Of a stretch of DNA of 64,000 nt, positions 16,772-25,122 are shown piece after piece. Below the pieces are notes generated by a model. It was not told the DNA's origin. It made no database searches and saw nothing but the letters and a program-made list of their open reading frames with translations. The position numbers and the translations under genes are program-made. Each line of letters starts with the position of its first letter. The first letter of the stretch is position 1. The DNA comes from Chitinophaga solisilvae. GTDB lineage: Bacteria; Bacteroidota; Bacteroidia; Chitinophagales; Chitinophagaceae. The stretch is from NCBI RefSeq assembly GCF_009928525.1, contig NZ_JAABOK010000006.1:186001-250000 (forward strand). The letters are read 5' to 3'.

Positions 16772-18058
16772 CTATTTTATCGCCTGCATGGCGGATTTCG
16801 CTGCATGAATTGTTGCATCCAGTTCTTCGTTGGTGAGTGCATGGCACATAAACCAGCTTTCGAAAGCGGATGGCGGTAAATATACGCCGCGTTCCAGCAT
16901 GGCGTGGAAGAAGCGTTTGAATAATTCATTGTTGGCGGCAGAAGCGCCGGCAAAGTCAATGATCGGATACTCTGTGAAATGTACACTGAGCATAGATCCC
17001 AGCTGATTGATCTGATATACGGTGCCTGCGCCGCCGAATGCTTCGCGAAGACCTTTTACCAGGTATGCAGCTTTTTCTTCCAGCTGCTGATAGATGACCG
17101 GATTTTCATTGAGTGTATTCAATAAGGTATAACCGGCTATCATAGCAATGGGGTTACCGCTCAGCGTGCCCGCCTGGTAAACTTTTCCGGCCGGAGCCAG
17201 GTTTTCCATCAGCTCCCTGGAGCCGGCTACAGCACCTACCGGCATACCGCCGCCGATGATCTTGCCAAAAGTTACCAGGTCCGCCTTGATACCGAACAGT
17301 TCCTGAGCACCGCCGCGGGCGAGACGGAAACCGGTCATTACTTCATCAAAGATCAGTACGATACCGTTTTCATCACATATTTTACGCAGTCCTTCCAGGA
17401 AGCCCGGCTGAGGCAGAATACAGCCCATATTACCAGCTACCGGCTCAATGATGATGGCCGCAATCTGATCCGGATTGTCTGCTACCAGCTGTTCTACTGC
17501 AGGGAGGTTATTGTAGGGCGCAGTGAGGGTGTCGTTGGCTACGGTGGCTGTAACGCCGGGTACCGACTGGATTCCTAACGTTGCCACACCGCTGCCTGCA
17601 CTCACCAGGAACGCATCTGCATGACCATGATAGCAACCTTCGAACTTAATGAACTTGTTGCGTCCGGTATAGCCTCTGGCCAGCCTGATGGCGGTCATGC
17701 AGGCTTCCGTACCGGAGTTCACCATGCGGACCATATCGATGTTCGGCACCATGCCAACAATCAGTTCCGCAATTTTTATTTCCAGTTCGGTAGGAGCGCC
17801 GAAGGAGGTGGAGAAGGTGGCATATTCCTGAATGGCCTTTACCACCGGCTCGTAGGCATGTCCCAGTATCATGGGGCCCCATGAATTGATGTAGTCGATA
17901 TACTTGTTACCGTCTACATCATACATATAGGCGCCTTTGGCATGTTGCATAAAAACGGGGGTGCCGCCTACGCTTTTGAATGCACGCACGGGAGAGTTTA
18001 CGCCGCCGGGTATTACCTGCTTTGCCTTCCCGAATAACATTTCACTTTTGCTGTACAT
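16772..18058 (-). CDS. hemL: Glutamate-1-semialdehyde 2,1-aminomutase
   Basis: A PLP enzyme that converts glutamate-1-semialdehyde to 5-aminolevulinate, the second step of C5 heme synthesis. The length (428) is standard. The Schiff-base lysine is Lys266 in [12 protein letters not shown], the PLP-ring Asp is in [10 protein letters not shown] (about residues 235-244), and the glycine-rich phosphate site is [15 protein letters not shown] (about 114-128). It is the last gene of the minus-strand heme cluster, 71 bases behind hemB, and is followed by a strong terminator. Confidence 0.96.
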   Translation of the reverse strand: MYSKSEMLFGKAKQVIPGGVNSPVRAFKSVGGTPVFMQHAKGAYMYDVDGNKYIDYINSWGPMILGHAYEPVVKAIQEYATFSTSFGAPTELEIKIAELIVGMVPNIDMVRMVNSGTEACMTAIRLARGYTGRNKFIKFEGCYHGHADAFLVSAGSGVATLGIQSVPGVTATVANDTLTAPYNNLPAVEQLVADNPDQIAAIIIEPVAGNMGCILPQPGFLEGLRKICDENGIVLIFDEVMTGFRLARGGAQELFGIKADLVTFGKIIGGGMPVGAVAGSRELMENLAPAGKVYQAGTLSGNPIAMIAGYTLLNTLNENPVIYQQLEEKAAYLVKGLREAFGGAGTVYQINQLGSMLSVHFTEYPIIDFAGASAANNELFKRFFHAMLERGVYLPPSAFESWFMCHALTNEELDATIHAAKSAMQAIK

Positions 18059-18066
18059 GAACCGGA

Positions 18067-18103
18067 ATATTTTGAGATTTACGGATTTGTTGATTTACGT
18101 ATT
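18067..18103. repeat. Family C repeat half-site between hemB and hemL
   Basis: A stretch of ATTTACGGATTT/GATTTACG-like words resembles one arm of the hairpins at 48586-48695 and 49198-49325. No opposite arm is present, so it is probably a remnant. It fills most of the hemB-hemL gap. Confidence 0.45.
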
Positions 18104-18129
18104 TAATACTGAGGGTGCAAGTTACTGAA

Positions 18130-19101
18130 TTATGCATTCAGCAATTTCACGGCATCTTTTGCGAAGTAGGTCGCAATCAGGTCAGCGCCCGCACGTTTAA
18201 TGCTGGTCATGCTTTCCAGGATGGCTTTTTCCTCGTTGAGCCAGCCCATCTGTGCGGCAGCCTTAATCATTGCGTATTCGCCGCTCACATGGTAGGCGCT
18301 TACGGGAACGGTTGTACGATCTTTGAGGATGCGCATAATATCCAGGTAGGCCATTGCGGGTTTTACCATCACTATATCTGCTCCTTCTTCAATGTCCATC
18401 AGTGTTTCCTTGATAGCTTCACGGGAGTTGGCATAATCCATCTGGTAGGTTTTCTTATCTCCGAAGCCGGGAGCAGAATCCAGCGCATCACGGAACGGAC
18501 CGTAAAAGCAGGAAGCATACTTGGCGCTGTAAGACATGATGCCTGTTTTATCGAAGCCGTTAGCTTCCAGGATATTGCGGATAGCCAGTATGCGGCCATC
18601 CATCATGTCGCTGGGCGCTACAAAGTCAGCTCCGGCCTGCGCATGACTGAGACTCATCCGTGCCAGCACTTCCACTGTCGGATCATTTACTATCTCCGTA
18701 CCTTCCACAATACCATCATGGCCGTAGGAAGAGTAAGGATCCAGCGCTACGTCAGTCATCACCACCATCTCAGGTATCGCATTTTTGATACCACGGATAG
18801 CACGCTGCATCAGCCCGTCCGGATTCACCGCTTCAGTACCTTTATTATCTTTTACACTGTCAGGCGCCTTTACGAACAGCAATACACTTCTGATACCCAG
18901 GCTCCACAATTCCTTCGCCTCCCTGATCGTGAGATCCAGGGAATGCCTGAAATATCCGGGCATGGAGCTGATTTCTTCCTTCACATTTTCTCCTTCTGTC
19001 ACGAACAACGGCGCGATAAAATCGCTGGGCGTCAATATTGTTTCAGCCACCATTGCACGAATGGCGGGGGAGACTCTCAAGATTCTGTTCCTTCTGACCA
19101 T
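18130..19101 (-). CDS. hemB: Porphobilinogen synthase (5-aminolevulinate dehydratase), aspartate-type metal site
   Basis: It condenses two 5-aminolevulinate molecules into porphobilinogen. The active-site lysines are Lys194 (MSYSAKYASCFYGP) and Lys247 (VMVKPAMAYLD). The segment that holds three Zn-binding cysteines in zinc-type enzymes reads DVALDPYSSYGHDG (residues 117-130), with Asp in their place. It therefore belongs to the zinc-independent, Mg-responsive type known from Pseudomonas. The length of 323 residues is standard. A family B repeat unit and a four-helix-bundle gene lie between hemF and this gene, so it may be transcribed partly from that region. Confidence 0.95.
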   Translation of the reverse strand: MVRRNRILRVSPAIRAMVAETILTPSDFIAPLFVTEGENVKEEISSMPGYFRHSLDLTIREAKELWSLGIRSVLLFVKAPDSVKDNKGTEAVNPDGLMQRAIRGIKNAIPEMVVMTDVALDPYSSYGHDGIVEGTEIVNDPTVEVLARMSLSHAQAGADFVAPSDMMDGRILAIRNILEANGFDKTGIMSYSAKYASCFYGPFRDALDSAPGFGDKKTYQMDYANSREAIKETLMDIEEGADIVMVKPAMAYLDIMRILKDRTTVPVSAYHVSGEYAMIKAAAQMGWLNEEKAILESMTSIKRAGADLIATYFAKDAVKLLNA

Positions 19102-19102
19102 T

Positions 19103-19290
19103 TTATTATTTTTTTATTTAGTTATTTGAGATTTTGTTTCAGCAAGTTGTCCCTGGCTGTTTTACAGGTGGCACTGAAGATAAGAACAAGTTCCTTTGAT
19201 TCTTTTTAATATATCTTCAATGGTGTTTCCCGGGACAAGATTTGCATCTTTCAAAATCTCCAGCCAGTACATTGATTCGTCTGCATCTTC
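19103..19290 (-). pseudogene. Truncated second copy of the four-helix-bundle gene 3' end
   Basis: About 188 bases repeat the 3' end of the neighbouring S23-type gene and its family B tail. The matching copy starts at 19300. I count three or four substitutions and one extra T in a T-run, which would shift the frame. Homology stops abruptly near GATTCGTCTGC, so only the C-terminal half is present. The remnant directly precedes hemB. Confidence 0.75.
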
Positions 19291-19318
19291 CGTACCGCCT
19301 TATTATTTTTTTATTTAG

Positions 19319-19690
19319 TTATTTGAGATTTTGTTTCAGCAAGTTGTCTCTGGCTGTTTTACAGGTGGAACTGAAGATAAGAACAAGTTCCTTTGATTCT
19401 TTTAATATATCTTCAATGGTGTTTCCCGGGACAAGATTTGCATCTTTCAAAATCTCCAGCCAGTACATTGATTCGTCTGCTTCTTCTAATATCACTTTGA
19501 TTTTATAAACAAAATCTGCTGGTGATTTAGCATGACATGCAGCCCTGTAATTAGCTCCTACGCTGCCTGCGCTGCGTATTAACTGTTTGGCTATCTGAAA
19601 AGCAGCCATATTACGGGGTAGCATTTCACAGAGTTTAATGATACTGATATGAAATCGCTTTGTTCTGTCTTTTAACTGCTGTTTGTTCAT
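19319..19690 (-). CDS. Four-helix-bundle protein (S23 / 23S rRNA intervening-sequence protein family)
   Basis: The 123-residue helical protein carries the family hallmarks LIRSAGSVGANYRAA (about residues 38-52), ADFVYKIKVILEEADESMYWLE (about 58-79) and a final helix. Members are encoded in 23S rRNA intervening sequences and at scattered chromosomal sites; related proteins act as accessory factors in diversity-generating retroelements, but no reverse transcriptase is seen here. Function is unknown. It interrupts the heme cluster between hemF and hemB, has its own -7 box, and its last four codons and stop are made of the family B repeat word. The flanks are A/T-rich repeats, and a truncated second copy lies downstream, so an insertion origin is likely. 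Confidence 0.85.
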   Translation of the reverse strand: MNKQQLKDRTKRFHISIIKLCEMLPRNMAAFQIAKQLIRSAGSVGANYRAACHAKSPADFVYKIKVILEEADESMYWLEILKDANLVPGNTIEDILKESKELVLIFSSTCKTARDNLLKQNLK

Positions 19691-19717
19691 TTCATGAGGT
19701 TAACAAAATGACATATT

Positions 19718-19725
19718 CAAATGTA
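19718..19725 (-). promoter_or_regulatory. -7 promoter box (TACATTTG) of the four-helix-bundle gene
   Basis: An exact TAnnTTTG on the minus strand, 27 bases before the ATG at 19690. This suggests the inserted gene carries its own promoter and could also drive hemB and hemL behind it. Confidence 0.5.
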
Positions 19726-19814
19726 TCGAATAACAATCATCTAATTGGCCTCTGTTACCTTCATCCAAAAATGAACAAAAAAATATTCTTCTATTATAAA
19801 ATGAATAAACTGAT

Positions 19815-19956
19815 TTGCTATTTCTCTCTCTAATCTCTTCGCTTCAATCAAATAAATCTCAAATAATCAAATAATCAAATAATTAAATAATCACGTCCTA
19901 CGCTCTAATCCCTTTGCTTCAATCAAATCTCAAATAAACAAATAAACAAATAATCA
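19815..19956. repeat. Tandem family B repeat arms downstream of hemF
   Basis: Two related units run 19815-19893 and 19898-19956. Each has a CTCTAATC..TTCGCTTCAATCA-like block followed by AAATCTCAAATAA and octamers such as AAATAATC or AAATAAAC. They face the family B arms at 19103-19137 and 19300-19334 as inverted repeats, bracketing the four-helix-bundle gene. The hemF stop codon (19954-19956) is the outermost word. Confidence 0.75.
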
Positions 19957-20859
19957 AATCCACACACGGGGTTTCAGATACTCCACCAACTCCTCCTCCC
20001 TGCTTCCCGGTTGGGGGTGAAAGTCGTATTCCCAGCGGGCAACGGGCGGGAGGCTCATGAGGATGGACTCCGTGCGGCCGTTTGTTTTCAGGCCGAAGAG
20101 GGTGCCCCGGTCGTGGATGAGATTGAATTCCACATAACGGCCACGCCTATACGCCTGCCAGCTTCTGTGGGCATCGGTGTAGGGGAGGTCTTTGGTTTTT
20201 TCCACGATGGGCAGGTAGGCTTTCAGGAAAGCGTTACCGTTGGAGGTGGAAAAAGCGAGTAATGTCTCCGCGGTTTTATGGGCATCCGGACGCAGGTAGT
20301 CGTAGAAGATGCCGCCGATGCCGCGGGCTTCGTTATTGCGGTGTTTATTGATGAAGTATTCGTCGCAGTGTTGTTTGTAGCGGGGATACAGCTCGGGGCC
20401 GAAGGGGTCGCAGGCTTCCTTGAAGGTACGGTGAAAGTGGCGGCCATCTTCTTCTTCGAGGTAGTAGGGCGTGAGGTCGGCGCCACCGCCGAACCAGCTG
20501 TCTTTCAGACTGCCCTGCTCATCATATAATTCAAAGTAGCGGAAGTTGGCGTGTACGGTAGGTACAAAGGGATTCAACGGATGAATCACCAGGGAGATAC
20601 CGCAGGCCATGAACTGGCTGTTGGTAACGCCGAACTGCTGTGCCATGGCTTCCGGCAGTACGCCGTGAACGATAGAGGTGCTGACGCCGCCTTTCTCGAA
20701 TACGTTACCGTCGGCGATGACACGGGATTTACCGCCACCGCCTCCGGGACGCTCCCAGAGATCTTCGCGGAAAACCGCCTTGCCGTCTATCTTTTCCAGG
20801 GCGCTGCAGATTTCATCCTGCAGGCCATGTATGAATGATATGAATTGCTCTTTAATCAT
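19954..20859 (-). CDS. hemF: Oxygen-dependent coproporphyrinogen III oxidase
   Basis: It decarboxylates coproporphyrinogen III to protoporphyrinogen IX using oxygen. The 301-residue length and the motifs WERPGGGGGKSRV (about residues 36-48), SWFGGGADLTPYYLEEEDGRHFH, and RGIGGIFYDYL are diagnostic for HemF rather than the radical HemN enzyme. Use of HemF together with HemG below implies aerobic heme synthesis. It lies 48 bases after hemE in the heme cluster. Its last codon and stop run into the family B repeat array. Confidence 0.96.
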   Translation of the reverse strand: MIKEQFISFIHGLQDEICSALEKIDGKAVFREDLWERPGGGGGKSRVIADGNVFEKGGVSTSIVHGVLPEAMAQQFGVTNSQFMACGISLVIHPLNPFVPTVHANFRYFELYDEQGSLKDSWFGGGADLTPYYLEEEDGRHFHRTFKEACDPFGPELYPRYKQHCDEYFINKHRNNEARGIGGIFYDYLRPDAHKTAETLLAFSTSNGNAFLKAYLPIVEKTKDLPYTDAHRSWQAYRRGRYVEFNLIHDRGTLFGLKTNGRTESILMSLPPVARWEYDFHPQPGSREEELVEYLKPRVWI

Positions 20860-20907
20860 GATCTTGTTTTTTAGCGTTTAGCCGTTAAGGTGAGTTAACG
20901 ACAGCGG

Positions 20908-21936
20908 CTATCCGTGTGCTTTTACCGTTTCTACGAATGCCCTGGCATGGTCTACCGGTATATTGGGCAGAATACCATGGCCCAGGTTGGCAATGTAACG
21001 CTCACGGCCAAAGCCTTTCAGCATGGCTTTCACGGCTTTCTCAATTTCAGGGACAGGAGACAGCAGTTTAGCCGGATCGAAATTACCCTGGAGGGTAATG
21101 TTACTGCCGGCAAACTGGCGGGCCAGTTCCGGTTTAATGCACCAGTCGATACCCAGGCCATGCGCGCCGGTGGCGGCCATGTCTTCCAGCGCAAACCATG
21201 CGCCTTTGGCAAATACGATCGTCGGACAAACATCCTTCATCGCAGCTACGATCTGGCGGATATAGCGGAGGGAGAAGACTTCAAAGTCCTGCGGGCTGAG
21301 GAGTCCGCCCCATGAATCGAATACCTGTACGGTGTCCGCACCGGCGGCCACCTGAGCTTTCAGATATGCAATAGTAGTATCGGTGATCATCTGGAGCAGC
21401 TGATGCGCCACTTCGGGTTGCTGGTAGCAGAAGCCTTTGGCTTCATCGAAGGTTTTGGAGCCTTTACCCTGAACCATATAGCAAAGCAATGTCCAGGGAG
21501 CGCCGGCAAAGCCGATCAGCGGCACGCGGCCGGCGAGGGTCTGCTTCGTCAGCTTCAGCGCATCAAAAACGTAGTGCAGTCTTTCGTGTACATCGGGAAC
21601 GCATAAACGTTTCAGATCTTCTGCGCCTTTAACGGGTTGCGGTAACAGCGGGCCTACTTTTTCGATCAGCTGTACTTCCATACCCATGGCCTGTGGCACT
21701 ACGAGGATGTCAGAGAAGATGATGGCTGCATCTACCCCTACCTGGTCTACCGGCATAACGGTGATTTCGGTAGCGAGTTCCGGGTTTTCACAACGTTCAA
21801 AGAAACTATATTTATCACGCAGTTTAATATAATCCGGTAAATAGCGGCCTGCCTGACGCATCATCCATACTGGTGTGCGGGAAACAGTTTCGCCTCTGAG
21901 GGCTTTCAGCAGTAAATCATTCTTCAATGCGCTCAT
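20908..21936 (-). CDS. hemE: Uroporphyrinogen decarboxylase
   Basis: It removes four carboxyl groups from uroporphyrinogen III to give coproporphyrinogen III. The N-terminal signature [15 protein letters not shown] (about residues 22-36) contains the substrate-binding Arg pair and the second signature [16 protein letters not shown] is near 143-158. The length (342) is normal. The ATG overlaps the hemD stop by 4 bases (ATGA), so translation is coupled. Confidence 0.96.
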   Translation of the reverse strand: MSALKNDLLLKALRGETVSRTPVWMMRQAGRYLPDYIKLRDKYSFFERCENPELATEITVMPVDQVGVDAAIIFSDILVVPQAMGMEVQLIEKVGPLLPQPVKGAEDLKRLCVPDVHERLHYVFDALKLTKQTLAGRVPLIGFAGAPWTLLCYMVQGKGSKTFDEAKGFCYQQPEVAHQLLQMITDTTIAYLKAQVAAGADTVQVFDSWGGLLSPQDFEVFSLRYIRQIVAAMKDVCPTIVFAKGAWFALEDMAATGAHGLGIDWCIKPELARQFAGSNITLQGNFDPAKLLSPVPEIEKAVKAMLKGFGRERYIANLGHGILPNIPVDHARAFVETVKAHG

Positions 21937-22667
21937 TCGTAGCAGTTATTGTTGTTAAAATAATATATGGCTGTTTGTACCATGGAAACTTCCATGGTAT
22001 CATGGCTCATAATAATGTTGTTGTCAGTATGGCTTTTCAGCGCTGCGGCAGTAGTGCTGCCGATAGCGAAGCAAACGGTTTCCGGAGGTAGTGTGTTGGC
22101 GGAAAAGAAACTTTTTACCGCGCTGGGGCTGAAAAACAGGATACCATCATACTTTTCAGCGGTGACTGCCGGTGTGGGCACATTTTCGTAGATCACCATT
22201 TCATTTACCTGTATGCCTGCCTGCTGCAGCATCTCCGGCAGTTCATCCCTTCGTTGGTTGCCGCAGAAGAAATTCACTTCGCGTATATGGCCTGTCCGGA
22301 TGATGGCGGCTGCGAGATCTTTACCATAAGCGGCATCCGCTATTACCGGGCAGTCCGGGAACCGGGTGGTTACTGTTTTACGGGTGTTGCCGGAAATACA
22401 GCATACCGGATTACGGATGGTGAAGCGTGCTGGTTGCAGATAAAAGTCATCAAGTATCTGCACGGCATGTGCGCTGGTGAATATGCAGGGCCTGTTATCC
22501 CCGAATACCTGCTGTAAGCCGGAAACGTTGGCGAGTGCCGGTAGCAGCAGTGGTTTTATCCGGATGAATTCCTGTACATCAATGAGAATACCGTTTTCAC
22601 CAGCAGCAGCGATAGTGCTGTCTGTTAATGGCCTGGTGCATAATATGCGGTATTTATAAGGTTGCAT
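21933..22667 (-). CDS. hemD: Uroporphyrinogen-III synthase
   Basis: It cyclises hydroxymethylbilane with inversion of ring D. HemD is poorly conserved, so the call leans on position (between hemC and hemE, overlapping both) and on the typical two-lobed pattern: [17 protein letters not shown] at the start, [10 protein letters not shown] (about residues 58-67) and [13 protein letters not shown] (about 174-186), the two segments that line the active-site cleft. The length of 244 residues fits. The ATG overlaps the hemC 3' end by 14 bases. Confidence 0.9.
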   Translation of the reverse strand: MQPYKYRILCTRPLTDSTIAAAGENGILIDVQEFIRIKPLLLPALANVSGLQQVFGDNRPCIFTSAHAVQILDDFYLQPARFTIRNPVCCISGNTRKTVTTRFPDCPVIADAAYGKDLAAAIIRTGHIREVNFFCGNQRRDELPEMLQQAGIQVNEMVIYENVPTPAVTAEKYDGILFFSPSAVKSFFSANTLPPETVCFAIGSTTAAALKSHTDNNIIMSHDTMEVSMVQTAIYYFNNNNCYE

Positions 22668-23577
22668 TTCTTATCTGGGCTACAATTTCAGCGCCGCCCT
22701 GCGCCATGATCTCTTCGGCGGCGGCTTTCCCGATTCCGGCAGCGTTTTCGGCGGCTGTTTCGCGGGAGGTGCTGAAGAACTGTGATCCGTCAAGGCTGCA
22801 GAGTTCTCCGCTGAAGTGTACAGTATTATCTTTTATGTATGCATACGCGCTGATGGGAGTGGTACATCCGCCCATCAGGGTGCGCAGGAATTCGCGTTCA
22901 ATATGTGTGGTGAGGGCTGTTTCCTTATGGTGAAAAGCAGCGCATGCTTCCAGACAGCAGGTATCATCTTCCCTGCAAACGGCTACCACAGCGCCCTGTG
23001 CGGGTGCGGGCAGCATCCAGTCCAGGTCAATGGAATTGGCCGGGCGTACGTTGATCCGTTCCAGGCCGGCTACGGCAAAGATGGCGCCGTCCCAGTTTTC
23101 GGCAGCGAGTTTCTGCAGGCGTGTATTTACGTTGCCGCGCAGGTTATGTAGCTGGTGTTGCGGATACCGGCGGAGCCACTGGGCTTTCCGGCGTACGCTG
23201 CTGGTAGCGATACTGGCAATATATCCAGGCTGTTCCAGGAAGGAAGTATCATTTTTATATACCAGCAGATCCTTTACAGGACCGCGTTCCAGTATAGCTG
23301 CATGTACTATTTGCCGGGGAAGTTGTGTGGGTACATCTTTAAAGGAATGTACGGCAATATCAATACGGTTGTTGAGTAATGCGAGGTCCAGGCTTTTGGT
23401 GAAGATGCCCTGTACACCTATTTCGTATAGCGGCGTTACCAGGTCGATATCGCCTTCGCTTTTGATAGGCACCAGTTCTGTGCGGTATCCCTGTGCGGTC
23501 AGCAGGCTGTTGACCTGATGCGCCTGCCACATCGCCAGCTGGCTTTCTCTTGTACCTATCCTGATAATTTTATCCAT
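22654..23577 (-). CDS. hemC: Hydroxymethylbilane synthase (porphobilinogen deaminase)
   Basis: It joins four porphobilinogens into hydroxymethylbilane on a covalently bound dipyrromethane. From the ATG at 23577 it starts MDKIIRIGTRESQLAMWQA. The catalytic Asp is Asp81 in AVHSFKDVPTQL, the cofactor-binding Cys is Cys238 in LMGGCTTPISAYA, and SSVRRKAQWLRR lies near residues 126-137. The frame runs 10 codons further upstream, but these would overlap the hemA stop, and the ATG 4 bases after that stop is the natural start. Confidence 0.95.
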   Translation of the reverse strand: MDKIIRIGTRESQLAMWQAHQVNSLLTAQGYRTELVPIKSEGDIDLVTPLYEIGVQGIFTKSLDLALLNNRIDIAVHSFKDVPTQLPRQIVHAAILERGPVKDLLVYKNDTSFLEQPGYIASIATSSVRRKAQWLRRYPQHQLHNLRGNVNTRLQKLAAENWDGAIFAVAGLERINVRPANSIDLDWMLPAPAQGAVVAVCREDDTCCLEACAAFHHKETALTTHIEREFLRTLMGGCTTPISAYAYIKDNTVHFSGELCSLDGSQFFSTSRETAAENAAGIGKAAAEEIMAQGGAEIVAQIRNATL

Positions 23578-23581
23578 TGTA

Positions 23582-24835
23582 TTAATCCTGCTTAACTCCA
23601 GTCTCAAAAATATCGTTGATCATAGCGATGTAGAGGTCACTCTTTTCCGTTTCCTTCCGCACTTTACCTGCCATGAGATTGATCATTTTCTGTATGATGC
23701 GGGAAGATACCTGTTCCACATCTTCCATTTTATAGTCGTTGCCGTTTTTCTGCTGCTGGATTTCGCGCATGTGTATTTCATGCAGCTTATCTTTCACCGC
23801 CTTGAGTACTACGGCATGCTTGCGCATTTTGTACCAGTAGAGGAATTCGGCCATGTGTTCTTCTATGATGCCAAGTGCCTTGGGCACTTCGCCCAGCCTG
23901 TTCTGCAGGGTTTCGTCCTGAACTTTGGAGAGTTCATCCACATTTACGAGAGATACTTCCGGCAATTCGCCTACGGCAGCTGCAACGTTGAAAGGAATGG
24001 ACAGGTCTATCACCAGTTTAGGGCCGCTGTCTGCCAGGTGAGGGGCCAGTACGGTAGGTTGTGGCGCGTTGGAGGCTACGAGTATCACATCGGCGGCCCG
24101 CATTTCCGGCACCATATCTTCGATGGGAGCAAAGCGCAGCCCGTGCTGGCCTGCGAAGTCCTGCGCCACCTGCATGGTACGGTTAATCAGCGTAATCTGT
24201 TTTACGCCCAGGTATTCAATCATGTTTTTGCAGGTGTTACGGCCTATTTTGCCGACACCCAGCAATACAATCTTTTTATTTCTGATGTCCGGGCAGATGC
24301 GTTCCAGCATACGTACCGTTGCGAAAGCTACAGATACGGTGCCTTTGCTAAGGCCGGTTTCGGTTTTAATCAGTTTGGAAACCTGCAATACGCTGTTGAC
24401 CAGTCTTTCCAGGAAGCCGCCGAGGCATTGCTTCGCTTTGGAAAATTTGGCGGCATTGCGTATCTGTCCGATGATCTCATAATCGCCGAGGATCTGTGAA
24501 TCAAGACCGGTGCCTACCTGGTACAGATGCCTGATGGCGTCTTCCCCGGATTTGATATAGGCCATTTCTTCCAGCTGCAGCATAGTCCCCTGGGACTTCC
24601 GGCAAAGAAGTTCCATCAGATCGCGTGGGCTGGGAGCGAATCCATAAATTTCCGTTCTGTTACAAGTGGAGAGTACAAAGAGATCGTCTAATTGCACAGT
24701 CCTGGCATGCTCCAGGAGTTCTTGGTATTGGGCCTGATTAATGGCGTATAATCCCCTGATAGCAGCGTCTGTTTTCTTATAGTTGATCCCAACGATATGA
24801 AAATTTGCTATTTCTTTTGAATGACTGACCTGCAT
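23582..24835 (-). CDS. hemA: Glutamyl-tRNA reductase
   Basis: The committed step of C5 heme synthesis: NADPH reduction of Glu-tRNA to glutamate-1-semialdehyde. The nucleophile is Cys58 in VLSTCNRTEIYG; the NADPH-binding segment is VLLGVGKIGRNTCKNM (about residues 191-206), followed by INRT. The C-terminal third is the helical dimerisation domain. The frame begins upstream at 24886, but the ATG at 24835 (MQVSHSKEIANFHIVGINYK) follows a matching promoter box and gives a normal N-terminus, with 418 residues. It heads the minus-strand heme operon and faces divergent hemH. Confidence 0.95.
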   Translation of the reverse strand: MQVSHSKEIANFHIVGINYKKTDAAIRGLYAINQAQYQELLEHARTVQLDDLFVLSTCNRTEIYGFAPSPRDLMELLCRKSQGTMLQLEEMAYIKSGEDAIRHLYQVGTGLDSQILGDYEIIGQIRNAAKFSKAKQCLGGFLERLVNSVLQVSKLIKTETGLSKGTVSVAFATVRMLERICPDIRNKKIVLLGVGKIGRNTCKNMIEYLGVKQITLINRTMQVAQDFAGQHGLRFAPIEDMVPEMRAADVILVASNAPQPTVLAPHLADSGPKLVIDLSIPFNVAAAVGELPEVSLVNVDELSKVQDETLQNRLGEVPKALGIIEEHMAEFLYWYKMRKHAVVLKAVKDKLHEIHMREIQQQKNGNDYKMEDVEQVSSRIIQKMINLMAGKVRKETEKSDLYIAMINDIFETGVKQD

Positions 24836-24858
24836 GTTTTTGTATAAGCTTCCGGCTG

Positions 24859-24887
24859 CAAAAATACTTGCATACGCCGCAAACAAA
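24859..24887 (-). promoter_or_regulatory. Promoter of the hemA-led operon (TTTG-17-TATTTTTG)
   Basis: On the minus strand, TTTG (24884-24887) and TATTTTTG (24859-24866) are 17 bases apart. The hemA ATG at 24835 lies 23 bases downstream. Confidence 0.7.
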
Positions 24888-25105
24888 CGGGATTAGGCTG
24901 TCATTAGTGTGTCATTTCTCCTACTGGTAATCAATACGATGAAAAAATGATTTTTATCAGTTTTTGGGTACCGGATGTTTGAAAGCGGATGTATTACACG
25001 AATATACGAAAAGTTGACCGCTAATCATTACAAACACATGACATTAACATGTTCCGGGCCTCGTTTCCGCTGTTTTGAAAAAGCAGTTTATGTGTATTTG
25101 TTATT

Positions 25106-25113
25106 TACTTTTG
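25106..25113 (+). promoter_or_regulatory. -7 promoter box (TACTTTTG) of hemH
   Basis: An exact TAnnTTTG whose end is 9 bases before the ATG at 25123. This rules against the upstream in-frame TTG at 25075 and ATG at 25090. The 270-base gap between hemA and hemH holds both divergent promoters; no regulator operator was recognised in it. Confidence 0.6.
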
Positions 25114-25122
25114 CAGCAATTT

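Noticed and set aside
19815..19956. CRISPR array
   Set aside because: The repeats are short A/T octamers without unique spacers of constant length, and no cas gene is in the window.
19103..19956. Diversity-generating retroelement
   Set aside because: A four-helix-bundle protein can be the Avd accessory protein, but there is no reverse transcriptase, template repeat or variable target gene nearby.
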